From Erysipelothrix anatis (GTDB lineage: Bacteria; Bacillota_I; Bacilli_A; Erysipelotrichales; Erysipelotrichaceae): a DNA stretch of 64,000 nucleotides. Below the pieces are notes generated by a model that saw nothing but the letters and a program-made list of their open reading frames with translations, did no database searches and was not told where the DNA came from. Shown piece after piece: positions 52,440-61,350 of the stretch (position 1 is the stretch's first letter; every line of letters begins with the position of its first letter). The DNA is taken from NCBI RefSeq assembly GCF_009828745.1, contig NZ_WTSX01000001.1:62001-126000 (forward strand), written 5' to 3'. The position numbers and the translations under genes were made by a program.

Positions 52440-52928
52440 TTATTTACTCTCTGAACATGTAAAGCCATTTGAAGTAAGTACTTTTTGCGTTGCTTCCCAA
52501 CTTACAAATTTTGCTTCTTTATCCTTTTGACCTTCAACCAATTGTAATTCCTGAAGTTTCTTCAAGTCAGCTTTTGAGTAGTCAATGATATTGATTTCAG
52601 TGAGTGTTGCATCTTTAACATCAATGGAAACTTCAAGACCTTCAATTTTTTCGAGTTCTTTATGAACAGTCTTGACTTGTTCAAGCATTAATGCACTTGT
52701 ATCTTCAACTGGTAATCCTGCAACTTCCGAAAGAGCTTTAATGTCTAAGACTGTTTCAATTTTTTGAGTCTTAACTTTATCACCGTTTGTTGTGATCGTT
52801 TGTGTTACTTTTGCTGGTAGTCCGAGCATATCAGCACCTTTGCATTCATATACTGTTTCTTTACCTGTAGATGTACATCCTGTGATGAATAGCATCCCCA
52901 TTGCAAATACAACTAATAATTTTTTCAT
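52440..52928 (-). CDS. DUF1307 (YehR-like) lipoprotein
   Basis: The 162-aa lipoprotein has a signal MKKLLVVFAMGMLFITGC with Cys18 at the lipobox. The DUF1307 domain covers about 28-160: it starts with YECKGADML, has the TQTITTNGDKV strand pair, and ends in SWEATQKVLTSNGFTCSE. The paired Cys residues (about 30 and 159) could form a disulfide. Surface location; role unknown. GGGGG-type ribosome site before the ATG. Confidence 0.85.
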   Translation of the reverse strand: MKKLLVVFAMGMLFITGCTSTGKETVYECKGADMLGLPAKVTQTITTNGDKVKTQKIETVLDIKALSEVAGLPVEDTSALMLEQVKTVHKELEKIEGLEVSIDVKDATLTEINIIDYSKADLKKLQELQLVEGQKDKEAKFVSWEATQKVLTSNGFTCSESK

Positions 52929-53124
52929 ACTGTATTCCCCCCGTATACCTATACTTTATAGAAGTTATCTTTAGTATTTGAGGTTTTCGTCTTCATCACA
53001 AACAAACAATGCTAACATTGCATTAATAATATCCGAATATTATCGTATATTGTACGAGATGGATAATTTCTCACAAACATCGGCTAAAAATTCGTTTCTG
53101 TATGCACAAATTTGATACTTGTTT

Positions 53125-54456
53125 TTAGTAGCGAATTCCATATTGATAACCCCAAATCGTTGCGGGATTTTCACGACAAGGCACGCCTTTAACTTCGCAT
53201 ATGGCTTGAATGCCACCACTGGATGCACTGAGCGTACCAAAGGTGTTACTGCCGTTCCATTGCTGATAGGCAGACTGAATCGTACCGGTTCCAAGATTGT
53301 AGACTTCCGCATGAACATGAGGTCCTGTCGAACTTCCCGATGACCCGAGAATTGCGACTGTCTGTCCCATTGTTACGACATCACCGACTGATGCGACCGC
53401 ACCATTTTGATGTAGATGAGCATAAAGAATTCCATAAACCGTTGTACCATCTGTCACGATTAGATTCATATAATTTCCATAGCCGCCATTACAGCCACTA
53501 CCATATCCTCCCCATGTGGGACATCCCCCTTGATATGCGACAACCAGGCCATTTTGCGGTGCAAGCAATGGCATTCCAACCGTTCCATTTGTTGGGGCAA
53601 GGTCTACGCCAAGATGCGTTCCACCCCAGGGATAAGACCAAGTTCCTGCCGATACCCAATAGTTAGCGGCAAGTGGATAGCCTAAACTTCCAGGATTGCT
53701 TGGGGGTGTAATTGCTGCGAAGTTAGATTCGGCGATTGCAACTTTTTGGACCGCCATTTCTTCTTCAATCATTAGGTGTGCTTTTTCTTGTTGGAGGACG
53801 CTCATGATAGCATTGATATTGTCTTGAGCAATTGTAGCTTCACGAAGTTCCTTTTGGTACGTATCTTGTTTTGATTTAAGATCCAGTGATGTTTGTTCCA
53901 TCTCAGTTTTGTCCTGACTCAACTGTGTTACCAAGGTACGGTATTCATTAATAGTGTTTTCATTGGACTTACGAATTACCTTTACCGCTTCAACACGGCG
54001 GAAAATATCGGAAAAGTCTTTAGCATTGACGATAAAATCAATATATCCATTAAGTCGCATTGTAGCATGACTTGCACGCATGTAGTTTTTCATATCATCT
54101 TGTTTATTCGTGATTGCATGCTCCTGCTCGTTTATATTAACTTGAAGTGATGCTACCTTTGTTTCCAATGTAGATATATCAGTAGCTGTCTGTTCAATCT
54201 TATGATTTAAATCTGCAACTAGTAAATGGTACTCATTTAAAGATGATGCATAATCATCAATTTTCGCAGTAATATCTGCAAGACTGGCTTTCGTATTTTT
54301 TAAGGATTCAAAATCTTGGCACTTTGCATCAGTACTGTTGCTTTCACAGTAAGCGGCATAGGCGCCCTCAGCATTGATGGTTGTAGGATTATCCATCATG
54401 GAAATAATTCCAATCAACAATGCCATTATTACGAGATAACGGATTCGTTTGGTCAT
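53125..54456 (-). CDS. Secreted M23 peptidase with coiled-coil (EnvC/PcsB-like layout)
   Basis: The 443-aa secreted protein has a signal peptide (about 1-30) and a long coiled coil (about 45-260). The C-terminal M23/LytM peptidase domain (about 275-430) has the zinc motif HLGVDLAP (HxGxD), plus HLHQNG and GPHVHAEV (HxH). All zinc ligands are present, so it should be an active glycyl or other peptidoglycan endopeptidase. The layout matches cell-division hydrolases controlled by FtsEX. A further 21 codons upstream are in frame, but ATG 54456 has GGGAG before it. It is a single-gene unit. Confidence 0.88.
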   Translation of the reverse strand: MTKRIRYLVIMALLIGIISMMDNPTTINAEGAYAAYCESNSTDAKCQDFESLKNTKASLADITAKIDDYASSLNEYHLLVADLNHKIEQTATDISTLETKVASLQVNINEQEHAITNKQDDMKNYMRASHATMRLNGYIDFIVNAKDFSDIFRRVEAVKVIRKSNENTINEYRTLVTQLSQDKTEMEQTSLDLKSKQDTYQKELREATIAQDNINAIMSVLQQEKAHLMIEEEMAVQKVAIAESNFAAITPPSNPGSLGYPLAANYWVSAGTWSYPWGGTHLGVDLAPTNGTVGMPLLAPQNGLVVAYQGGCPTWGGYGSGCNGGYGNYMNLIVTDGTTVYGILYAHLHQNGAVASVGDVVTMGQTVAILGSSGSSTGPHVHAEVYNLGTGTIQSAYQQWNGSNTFGTLSASSGGIQAICEVKGVPCRENPATIWGYQYGIRY

Positions 54457-54547
54457 AATCTGACTCCCTTCCGTATCTTTATAACAGACCAACGTGAAAT
54501 GTAAATGAGAAACTTTCGCATTTACAGTATTCCCACATTTCAGCTCT

Positions 54548-54580
54548 AAAAAAACACGATGGGAGCTCCCGTCGTGTTTT
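54548..54580 (-). terminator. Terminator of asnA
   Basis: AAAACACGA and TCGTGTTTT pair around a GGGAGCTCCC inner stem, followed by a T-rich tail on the minus strand. Confidence 0.88.
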
Positions 54581-54584
54581 GTGT

Positions 54585-55592
54585 TTACAATAATTCAATG
54601 TTTCCCTTGCAGGTTTCGTAGGTTTCATCATCCCATAAAGATACTTGGACTTCACCAATATGAGCTTTACCAAGAAGTAACATACACATTCTTGATTGAC
54701 CCAAGCCACCCCCTATTGTGAGTGGTAATGTGCCATCAACGACACCTTTATGGAAATCAAAATCCAAACGGTGCATCGCATTTGCAAGTTCGAGTTGTTC
54801 TAGCATAGCTTCGCGGTCAACACGGATACCCATACTTGATAATTCCATTGCCATTTGAAGTGGTTCATGCCAGAACATGAGATCCCCATTCATACTCCAA
54901 TCATCGTAATCTGGAGCACGCATATCGTGCGGTTGTCCGCTTTTTAGTTTACCACCAATTTGCATAATAAAGGTTGTTGGATGTTCTTTAACGAATGCGT
55001 TTTCGCGTTCTTTTGAACTTAAGTTTGGATAAAGATCCTCGAGTTCCTGGCTGGTCACAAATGTTACCTCTGGTGAGATAATAACGTCAACATCGGGAAA
55101 CTTCGTACGAATACGACTGGATGTCTCTACAATCGCATTCACCAATCCTTGAACTGTTTCTCGTAGATAAGTTTCCGTCCGTTGTGAGCGATTTATGACA
55201 CGCTCCCAGTCCCATTGGTCAACGTAGATTGAGTGCAAGTTATCCAGTACTTCATCGCGACGAATCGCATTCATATCGGTGTACAATCCATTGCCTTCAT
55301 GAAAATCATAATCGTGCAATGCTTTGCGTTTCCATTTCGCTAAAGAGTGAACAACTTCACCTTCTGTACCGGAAATAGCCGGTATATCGAATCGAACTGC
55401 TCGTTCGACACCACTTAAATCATCGTTTAAACCAGAATTGTTTGCAACGAATAATGGTGCTGAGACCCGCTTCAATTTTAAAGAACCCGTTAATGCTTCT
55501 TCGAACCAACGCTTAATAAATCCAATAGCCGTTTGTGTTTCATAAATTCCTAATGTTGATTGATATCCGTGTGGAACCTTAGTTTTTTTCAT
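54585..55592 (-). CDS. asnA: Aspartate-ammonia ligase
   Basis: The 335-aa enzyme makes asparagine from aspartate, ammonia and ATP. It is a class II tRNA-synthetase-like fold. KRVSAPLFVANNSGLNDDL near residue 40 and LPLTIGGGLGQSRMCMLLL near 295 are the family's characteristic stretches. The length matches AsnA (330 aa). The ATG has a TGAGGTGAAG ribosome site. It is a single-gene unit with no T-box or other leader visible in the 100 bp upstream. Confidence 0.96.
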   Translation of the reverse strand: MKKTKVPHGYQSTLGIYETQTAIGFIKRWFEEALTGSLKLKRVSAPLFVANNSGLNDDLSGVERAVRFDIPAISGTEGEVVHSLAKWKRKALHDYDFHEGNGLYTDMNAIRRDEVLDNLHSIYVDQWDWERVINRSQRTETYLRETVQGLVNAIVETSSRIRTKFPDVDVIISPEVTFVTSQELEDLYPNLSSKERENAFVKEHPTTFIMQIGGKLKSGQPHDMRAPDYDDWSMNGDLMFWHEPLQMAMELSSMGIRVDREAMLEQLELANAMHRLDFDFHKGVVDGTLPLTIGGGLGQSRMCMLLLGKAHIGEVQVSLWDDETYETCKGNIELL

Positions 55593-55671
55593 ACTTCACC
55601 TCAAAATGTGTTTCTCTTACTATATCATATTTAGATGCTCATATTAAGGGTCTTTAAAGGCTTTAAATCAA

Positions 55672-55700
55672 AAATAAAGGGATTGTAGTCCCTTTATTCT
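55672..55700 (-). terminator. Terminator of the zinc transporter operon
   Basis: AATAAAGGGA and TCCCTTTATT form a perfect 10-bp stem around CTACAA with a T-rich tail. The permease stop codon lies inside it. Confidence 0.85.
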
Positions 55701-56494
55701 AATCCTTGTTTTTGACTGTAGAGCATTGCTATTATGAATAACATTGCGAAAACCACAATAATCGTTGGACCCGTTGGCCACCCAATTTGAAAGGATAAAA
55801 TCATTCCTGTAATAACAGCTAAGATTGATGCAATGACACTCACCATGAGTGTCGTCTTGCCATCTTGGGCAACGCGAGAGGCAATCAATGCCGGAAAAAC
55901 AACGAGCGATGAAATTAAGAGTGTTCCAACGATTCGAATTCCTACAACGATAAAAATCGCCATCATCGCATTAATCAAAGCATTCATTCGAAAGGTACGA
56001 ATCCCCTGTGATTTCGCATACGACGTATCAAAGACGGTCGCAATAAGTTGCCAATAGTGGGTGTACACAAACGTTATGGTTACGGCCACGATGAATACAC
56101 TCACAATCAGATCATCGGCACTAGCGGTAAGAATATTTCCCACGAGTAGTGATTCGATGGATTGGTTAAAGCCTGGCATGACCGTTGCAATAATTAACCC
56201 AATCGCTAGACCTACTGCTGAGACAGCTGCAATTGAAGCGTCTGCTTCGATCGCTGTTTTTTCTATAAGCAGTGTTAAGAGGAATGAGACGATCACGACA
56301 CATGGAATCGAAAAGAGTAATGGTTGATTTGAAAAGAGATATCCTAAAATAATGGCAGTAAAGGAAACATGAGACAGTCCATCCGCTATCATCGATTTAT
56401 TGTTGAAAACGAGAAATGGAGACATAAGGGCTGCACTAATTCCAAGCAGCAGTCCTACAACCATCGCATTCATTAAAAATGGATCATGAAACAT
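55694..56494 (-). CDS. znuB: Zinc/metal ABC transporter permease (ZnuB type)
   Basis: The 266-aa ABC-3 class membrane permease has about eight hydrophobic segments. It has the family's SMIADGLSHVSFTAIILGYL region near residue 40 and GIRIVGTLLISSLVVFPALIA near 195. ATG 56494 overlaps the ATPase stop by 11 nt, with AAAGGA before it. It is the third gene of a zinc uptake operon. Manganese is an alternative, but the His-rich binding protein points to zinc. Confidence 0.88.
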   Translation of the reverse strand: MFHDPFLMNAMVVGLLLGISAALMSPFLVFNNKSMIADGLSHVSFTAIILGYLFSNQPLLFSIPCVVIVSFLLTLLIEKTAIEADASIAAVSAVGLAIGLIIATVMPGFNQSIESLLVGNILTASADDLIVSVFIVAVTITFVYTHYWQLIATVFDTSYAKSQGIRTFRMNALINAMMAIFIVVGIRIVGTLLISSLVVFPALIASRVAQDGKTTLMVSVIASILAVITGMILSFQIGWPTGPTIIVVFAMLFIIAMLYSQKQGLE

Positions 56495-57125
56495 AAGTAT
56501 CCTTTCTAAAGACACAATGGCCTTCTCCAACATCTAAAATACTCCGATGTTTATGGGGATTATCGGTTAAATGGTGGGTAACATTGAGAATCGTGGTGCC
56601 CGCTTGGTGAAGTCCATCGATTATCGTTTCAAACTGAGCCCGAGATGCTTTATCTAATCCCGATAAGGGTTCATCAAGAATCAAAATATCAGGATTTGAA
56701 ATCATAGCACGGGAAAGATATACGCGTTGCTTTTGACCGCCTGATAAATCGCTAAATTTACGATGCAATAAGTTTTCTATCCCAAACTGATGGGCAACAT
56801 CAACAATTCGTTGTTTCGCATTTTTGCTCAGAAACCAGGACATTGGTTTCAGGCCCAATGCAATAACATCATAAACGCTTAATGGTATTTTCGTCTCTGT
56901 ATTGAGTTGTGGTACATAAGCTACGGTACGCGATCCGAGATTGATGTGACCACTCGACACATCCAATACTCCCATAAATAGTTTGACTAAGGTCGATTTC
57001 CCTGCACCATTATCGCCAACAATATAGACATACGCTCCCTGTTGAATGGAAAAACTTACATTATGAAGAATACACGTTTTGCCATACGAGAACGAAACAT
57101 TATCAACTTCAATGATTGATAGCAT
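56484..57125 (-). CDS. znuC: Zinc/metal ABC transporter ATPase (ZnuC type)
   Basis: The 213-aa ABC ATPase has Walker A GDNGAGKST (about 37-45), Q-loop AYVPQLNTE, signature LSGGQKQRVYLSRAM and Walker B DILILDEPLSGLD, followed by an H-loop His (NVTHH). Its ATG overlaps the binding-protein stop by 17 nt, and the permease overlaps its own stop, so the three are translationally coupled. Confidence 0.9.
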   Translation of the reverse strand: MLSIIEVDNVSFSYGKTCILHNVSFSIQQGAYVYIVGDNGAGKSTLVKLFMGVLDVSSGHINLGSRTVAYVPQLNTETKIPLSVYDVIALGLKPMSWFLSKNAKQRIVDVAHQFGIENLLHRKFSDLSGGQKQRVYLSRAMISNPDILILDEPLSGLDKASRAQFETIIDGLHQAGTTILNVTHHLTDNPHKHRSILDVGEGHCVFRKDTYVS

Positions 57126-58131
57126 GTTTTAAGTTCTCGATATTTTGTTGCATGAGATCAGCGTAGCTTACATTCGCTTTGAATTGATCTTGACTGATGT
57201 TGTGATACCCGTGTAATTCTTTGATTTCAAGTGCCATCCCGTCTTGCTTTAGGGAATCTTGAATTGTTTTCGCAACACGTGGTTCTACTAATTCTTCGAT
57301 GAATAATGTTTCCGCATTGGCTTCTTTTAAAGCTGTTTTAAGCGTAAGAATTTGTTGTGCGGTTAAATCAGCATTGGGTCGGTAATCTTGGGTTAAAGAG
57401 ACAATCGTTAAATGGTAGCGGTCGGCAAAGGCATCCATTGCATTGTGTCCCGAAAAATAAACCGTAGGATGATCTTGACGCTGCATGTAACGATCAAACT
57501 CTGTATGCAGTGTCATAATTCGGGTACTGTATGCAGCAGCTTGGGTTTCATAATACGTCGCATTACTAGGATCTATTTTTATGATTTCTTGTTTAACACT
57601 TTCGATAAGTTGGACATATGTAGTGGGGTCGGTCCAATAATGGAGACTTCCATGGTCATGATCGTGGTCATCATGTGCATGGTCTCCTTCGTGTGAATGG
57701 TTAGCGTCCGTAGTTTCATGGGTGTGATTTTCCTTTTCATGTGTGTGACTTTCTTCATCGTGGTGATGTTCCTCATCCTCATGAGCTTCAACACCACCAT
57801 GATTATGAGCTGCTAATTCATAGGACTTTGATAAGTCTAGGGCGTGGTCTTGTGTTCCAAGTGTTTTAACCCATGGCTCTTGTTCTTCTCCTACAAAGAT
57901 AAAGAGTTTTGAGTCTTTGATGGCTGTGATATTTCGTGCAGAGGGTTCGAAGTTATGCATTTCAGATCCCCATGGCATCATGTTTTCAACCGTCATTTTG
58001 TCACCGACAATCGCATGTGCAATATCGTATCCAATAAAAGATGTGACCGTAATATCCGGCTTTTGTTGTGCTTGGCAACCCGTCATAAGCATGAGGGATG
58101 CTGTTGCAAGAAGGGCAAATAATCGTTTCAT
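57109..58131 (-). CDS. znuA: Zinc-binding lipoprotein with His-rich loop (ZnuA/AdcA type)
   Basis: The 340-aa lipoprotein has a signal MKRLFALLATASLMLMTGC with Cys19 and a cluster A-I metal-binding fold. Conserved positions are His in GSEMHNFEPSARN, His in VYFSGHNAMDAFADRY and Asp/Glu in ETLFIEELVEPRVA. Between about 108 and 158 lies a loop very rich in His, Asp and Glu (for example HHHDEESHTHEKENHTHE), the mark of zinc-binding ZnuA proteins. AAAGGAG precedes the ATG. Confidence 0.92.
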   Translation of the reverse strand: MKRLFALLATASLMLMTGCQAQQKPDITVTSFIGYDIAHAIVGDKMTVENMMPWGSEMHNFEPSARNITAIKDSKLFIFVGEEQEPWVKTLGTQDHALDLSKSYELAAHNHGGVEAHEDEEHHHDEESHTHEKENHTHETTDANHSHEGDHAHDDHDHDHGSLHYWTDPTTYVQLIESVKQEIIKIDPSNATYYETQAAAYSTRIMTLHTEFDRYMQRQDHPTVYFSGHNAMDAFADRYHLTIVSLTQDYRPNADLTAQQILTLKTALKEANAETLFIEELVEPRVAKTIQDSLKQDGMALEIKELHGYHNISQDQFKANVSYADLMQQNIENLKHAINH

Positions 58132-58184
58132 AGTGACTCCTTTAGATCGGTAGAATGAGCTCTATCCTATCGATTCTTCAGTTA

Positions 58185-58260
58185 GTTGCAAAAGTTTCGC
58201 AACAACAGTATTACAAATTCACCCTGGTTTTGTCAATACTTGTTGCGAAACTTTTGCAAC
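58185..58260 (-). promoter_or_regulatory. Promoter with two flanking operators of the zinc operon
   Basis: On the minus strand TTGACA (58231-58236), a 17-bp spacer and TAATAC (58208-58213) form a strong promoter. Two 19-bp dyads, GTTGCGAAACTTTTGCAAC as read on the plus strand (58242-58260) and GTTGCAAAAGTTTCGCAAC (58185-58203), flank it. They are exact reverse complements of each other over 21 bp. Each is itself nearly palindromic. A metal-responsive repressor is the likely ligand. The motif is unlike the AdcR (TTAAC-type) and Zur boxes I know. Confidence 0.75.
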
Positions 58261-58277
58261 AAGTATATGAAATGTTA

Positions 58278-58308
58278 CAAAAAAAGCAACCATCTGGGTG
58301 ATTGCTTC
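58278..58308 (-). terminator. Terminator of the carbamate kinase operon
   Basis: AAGCAA and TTGCTT pair on the minus strand around an 12-nt loop with seven T at the end. Confidence 0.8.
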
Positions 58309-58317
58309 CTAAAATAT

Positions 58318-59250
58318 TTATTGAATAATGGTTCCTTTTCCTTCAGAAACTGCAAGATGAGCATTTTCTAAAGATGTGATGATTGCTTTACGAGATGGTT
58401 TCGATGCCGCAAAGCGGACTGATGCCTCAACTTTTGGAAGCATTGATCCTGGCGCAAAATGTCCTTCTCCAATATATTGATTTGCTTCAGCAATACTTAA
58501 TGTCTCTAACCATTTTTGTTCCGGTGTCCCAAAGTTAATGGCTACTTGGTCAACTCCAGTTAAGATAACTAGAATGTCAGCGTCAATTTCATCCGCAACT
58601 TTAGCTGCTGAGTTATCTTTATCAATCACTGCATCAACACCAACATATTTGCGATCTTGATCAAGGACTGGAATTCCACCACCACCATTCGAAATGACTA
58701 GTGTTCCAGCATCCATCAAGGCTTTGATGGCACCACGCTCAACGACAGTTACTGGTTGGGGGGATGGTACAACACGACGGTATCCACGTCCTGAATCTTC
58801 TACATACGTGTAGCCATTCACAGTGGCTAATGCTTGTGCTTGTGTTTCGGTATAGAATGGTCCGATTGGCTTGGTTGGATTTGTAAATGCTTGATCGTCT
58901 GCATCAACAACTACTTGTGTTAATACAGTTGCAACATCTTTTTGAATATCGCGACGGCGTAACTCATTCGCAATCGCGTTTTGAAGATGATACCCGATAT
59001 AACCTTGCGACATTGCAGCAGCTTCAGGAAATGGCATCTCTGGTACGGCATTGTTTGCATGGTGTGCTTCATCAAATGCAAGATGAATCATTCCTACCTG
59101 TGGTCCATTCCCGTGAACCACCATGACTTCGTCACCACCTGCAATTAAATCAACAATACTTTGCGCTGCAACTGCAACCGCATCTTTTTGTTCTTGAGGG
59201 TTATCCCCGAGGGCGTTTCCCCCTAATGCTATAACTATTTTTTGTTTCAC
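58318..59250 (-). CDS. arcC: Carbamate kinase
   Basis: The 310-aa amino-acid-kinase-fold enzyme makes ATP from carbamoyl phosphate and ADP, releasing carbamate. The family motifs are IVIALGGNALGDNP at the start, VVHGNGPQVGMI near 45, ISNGGGGIPVL near 205 and VDAVIDKDNSAA near 225. The start is GTG 59250 with AAGAGGT before it. It is the last gene of a five-gene catabolic region and equals the partner kinase (AllK-like) of the FdrA system. No arginine deiminase genes are nearby, which argues against an arginine pathway role. Confidence 0.96.
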   Translation of the reverse strand: MKQKIVIALGGNALGDNPQEQKDAVAVAAQSIVDLIAGGDEVMVVHGNGPQVGMIHLAFDEAHHANNAVPEMPFPEAAAMSQGYIGYHLQNAIANELRRRDIQKDVATVLTQVVVDADDQAFTNPTKPIGPFYTETQAQALATVNGYTYVEDSGRGYRRVVPSPQPVTVVERGAIKALMDAGTLVISNGGGGIPVLDQDRKYVGVDAVIDKDNSAAKVADEIDADILVILTGVDQVAINFGTPEQKWLETLSIAEANQYIGEGHFAPGSMLPKVEASVRFAASKPSRKAIITSLENAHLAVSEGKGTIIQ

Positions 59251-59264
59251 AATAAATACCTCTT

Positions 59265-60074
59265 CTAAAATAAGAGCATTGCAAGTCCTATTGCAATGCC
59301 TGTCAGTGTATCAATGCCGGATGTATGACCATAATGTTTGAGATTAAGAAGGGCACGTTGGAACGCAGCGTCATCATCATCGTTCATGATTGATATAAAG
59401 TTAAGGAGACTATGACTGAACATATCTTCTGACGCATGGCTTAAATATTCAAACGAGACAGCAGTTGTTGCAGAGGGACTTAATTGGCATGTTAAGGCTG
59501 CATCAAATGCGTTACGATACGGATTATTGAAAGTATGTAGGACTATAGATAGACCTAAGAGAATATCGTCTCCAGTTGGTGTTAGACCACGCCCTCTACC
59601 AAGGAGCCATGCAATAACATCATCAAAAGTTTCTGGAGCTATCGATTGGAGTTTGGGTATATGTAATGTATCGTTTATTGTTTGGTCAAATCCGGTCATT
59701 GATGGGTAATGCACGATTTGTTGGTACCGCTGTCTTAGCGTGGCACGCGCTGGTACAAACGGTTGTGGATTATAGGTTTCAATTGGTACATCTTGCAAGT
59801 CAATCACAATCGGTGTAAGCATGTTACGAAAGTGAAGGCTGTTGTGGGTATAAAGGACCACAGTTTGAAGATCTACCGTTGCAAGTTTTGACATCGACCC
59901 TTTCATGAGCGTGATGCCATGAGGCACGGATGCCTCGCTGATAAAGATTAAACGTTCATTCACAAGAAGGTTAAAACCATGCTTAAAAACACTGTGTACC
60001 GTTATTTTGAGTGGGATTGGTGTTAACCAAATAGCCACAGATTGTGATACTGACTGTGCCTTTAAGCGAATCAT
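59265..60074 (-). CDS. DUF2877 protein (AllH/YlbF-like)
   Basis: The 269-aa soluble protein has the DUF2877 features: a beta-rich first half (FLINERLIFISEASVPHG-like stretch) and a helical second half with LLGRGRGLTPTGDDILLG at about 165-182. The latter is the best conserved part of the family. In Escherichia coli the relative YlbF (AllH) forms oxamate carbamoyltransferase with FdrA (AllF) and YlbE (AllG). The gene lies between the DUF1116 gene (3 bp gap) and arcC (14 bp gap), the same set as in E. coli. Confidence 0.88.
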   Translation of the reverse strand: MIRLKAQSVSQSVAIWLTPIPLKITVHSVFKHGFNLLVNERLIFISEASVPHGITLMKGSMSKLATVDLQTVVLYTHNSLHFRNMLTPIVIDLQDVPIETYNPQPFVPARATLRQRYQQIVHYPSMTGFDQTINDTLHIPKLQSIAPETFDDVIAWLLGRGRGLTPTGDDILLGLSIVLHTFNNPYRNAFDAALTCQLSPSATTAVSFEYLSHASEDMFSHSLLNFISIMNDDDDAAFQRALLNLKHYGHTSGIDTLTGIAIGLAMLLF

Positions 60075-60076
60075 AA

Positions 60077-61339
60077 CTATCCTTCCATTCCTAATTTTTG
60101 TGCATATGCAGCAATTGCCTTTTCAAAGCATTCGATTGGTGGGTGTACTGTTCCCGCACCGATTTGACCAAGGCCTGCTTTCTTATTCGCAATTCCTGTA
60201 TTAATTACTGGTGTAATACCGGTGGCAACGACTTTACGTGCGTCAATACCCAAATGTGTTCCCTTGAAATTCCAAGTTGGAATAATAAAGTTAGGATTAT
60301 GATCCATGACAATCTCATCCATTTCATTTGAAATACGAAGTGCATCATCAAAACCACCAGTTCCTACGAAACGGGTAACTGCAGGGGCTGCAATCATGGC
60401 CATTCCACCGACACCAAATGTTTCTGTGATCGCACTATCTCCCATATCAGGGCTCGCATCATCACCAGAATATCCTGTAAAGTATAGACCTTGTGGCGTA
60501 TTAACTGGTGCTGTGAACCATTCGTCACCCATTCCAGCAATACGAATACCAAAGTTTTCGCCATTACGGCACATTGCTGTAACGATTGTGCCTTCTTTAA
60601 TTTGACGGGCACCGTCCATTACAGCTTTTGCAGATGCCATCATAATATTTAGGAAAAATTGATCGGTATCGGCTAAGAACTTGAGCACTTGGGCACGTTC
60701 TGTTTCTGTAATATCAAGTGTTGCGATAACAGGTGTTACTTCTTTTAAGAAAATTAGTGATGCTGCAATGTTACGTTGGTGGAACTCATCACCCATCGCA
60801 ATCGCACGTGCAACCATTGGGTTTACACTGAGACCATCTTCCATCGCACGAATCGTTTTACCAAGAACTGGACCGAGAACATCACGCATCCATTCAAGAC
60901 GTGTGATAACCTCTTCGGAATACGCTCCAAAACGTAAGACAGCACCAATTCCTTCATTCATTTGGCAGTATGCTGTTGTTTCATGTTTTCGATCTTCAAC
61001 AACAAGCACTGGCATATTTGCTGAAGTAATACCACCCATTGGACCTACTGCATTCACATGGTGACATGGAATAAAGGCAATTCGTCCTGTTGCTAATAAC
61101 TCACGTGCTTCAGCTTCAGTTTCTGCCCATTTTTCAAAGAGAACAGCACCAACGCATGATCCTTGCATTGGGTCAGGCATATTTGCCCACTCAATTGGAG
61201 GACCCGCATGTAAGAGTACTTTTCCGTTTAGTTCATTAATTACTGATTTAGCAGGTACAACATCGACTAAGACAGGACTTCCTGCTTTAATACGATCGAT
61301 AACTGCCTGGTTTGCATCTTCAATTGTTTTAAATGTCAT
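60077..61339 (-). CDS. DUF1116 protein (AllG/YlbE-like)
   Basis: The 420-aa soluble protein belongs to DUF1116. Recognisable stretches are PVLVDVVPAKSVI near 20, LLHAGPPIEWANMPDPMQGS near 41, IPCHHVNAVGPMGG near 90 and GTHLGIDARKVVATGITPVI near 370. In E. coli the relative is the AllG subunit of oxamate carbamoyltransferase. GGAGGCCTC precedes the ATG. It begins 11 bp after the FdrA gene and ends 2 bp before the DUF2877 gene, so it is in the core of the operon. Confidence 0.9.
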   Translation of the reverse strand: MTFKTIEDANQAVIDRIKAGSPVLVDVVPAKSVINELNGKVLLHAGPPIEWANMPDPMQGSCVGAVLFEKWAETEAEARELLATGRIAFIPCHHVNAVGPMGGITSANMPVLVVEDRKHETTAYCQMNEGIGAVLRFGAYSEEVITRLEWMRDVLGPVLGKTIRAMEDGLSVNPMVARAIAMGDEFHQRNIAASLIFLKEVTPVIATLDITETERAQVLKFLADTDQFFLNIMMASAKAVMDGARQIKEGTIVTAMCRNGENFGIRIAGMGDEWFTAPVNTPQGLYFTGYSGDDASPDMGDSAITETFGVGGMAMIAAPAVTRFVGTGGFDDALRISNEMDEIVMDHNPNFIIPTWNFKGTHLGIDARKVVATGITPVINTGIANKKAGLGQIGAGTVHPPIECFEKAIAAYAQKLGMEG

Positions 61340-61350
61340 GTGAGGCCTCC

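Noticed and set aside
55593-55671. T-box or other leader before asnA
   Set aside because: The region is under 100 bp and has no specifier loop or T-box sequence.
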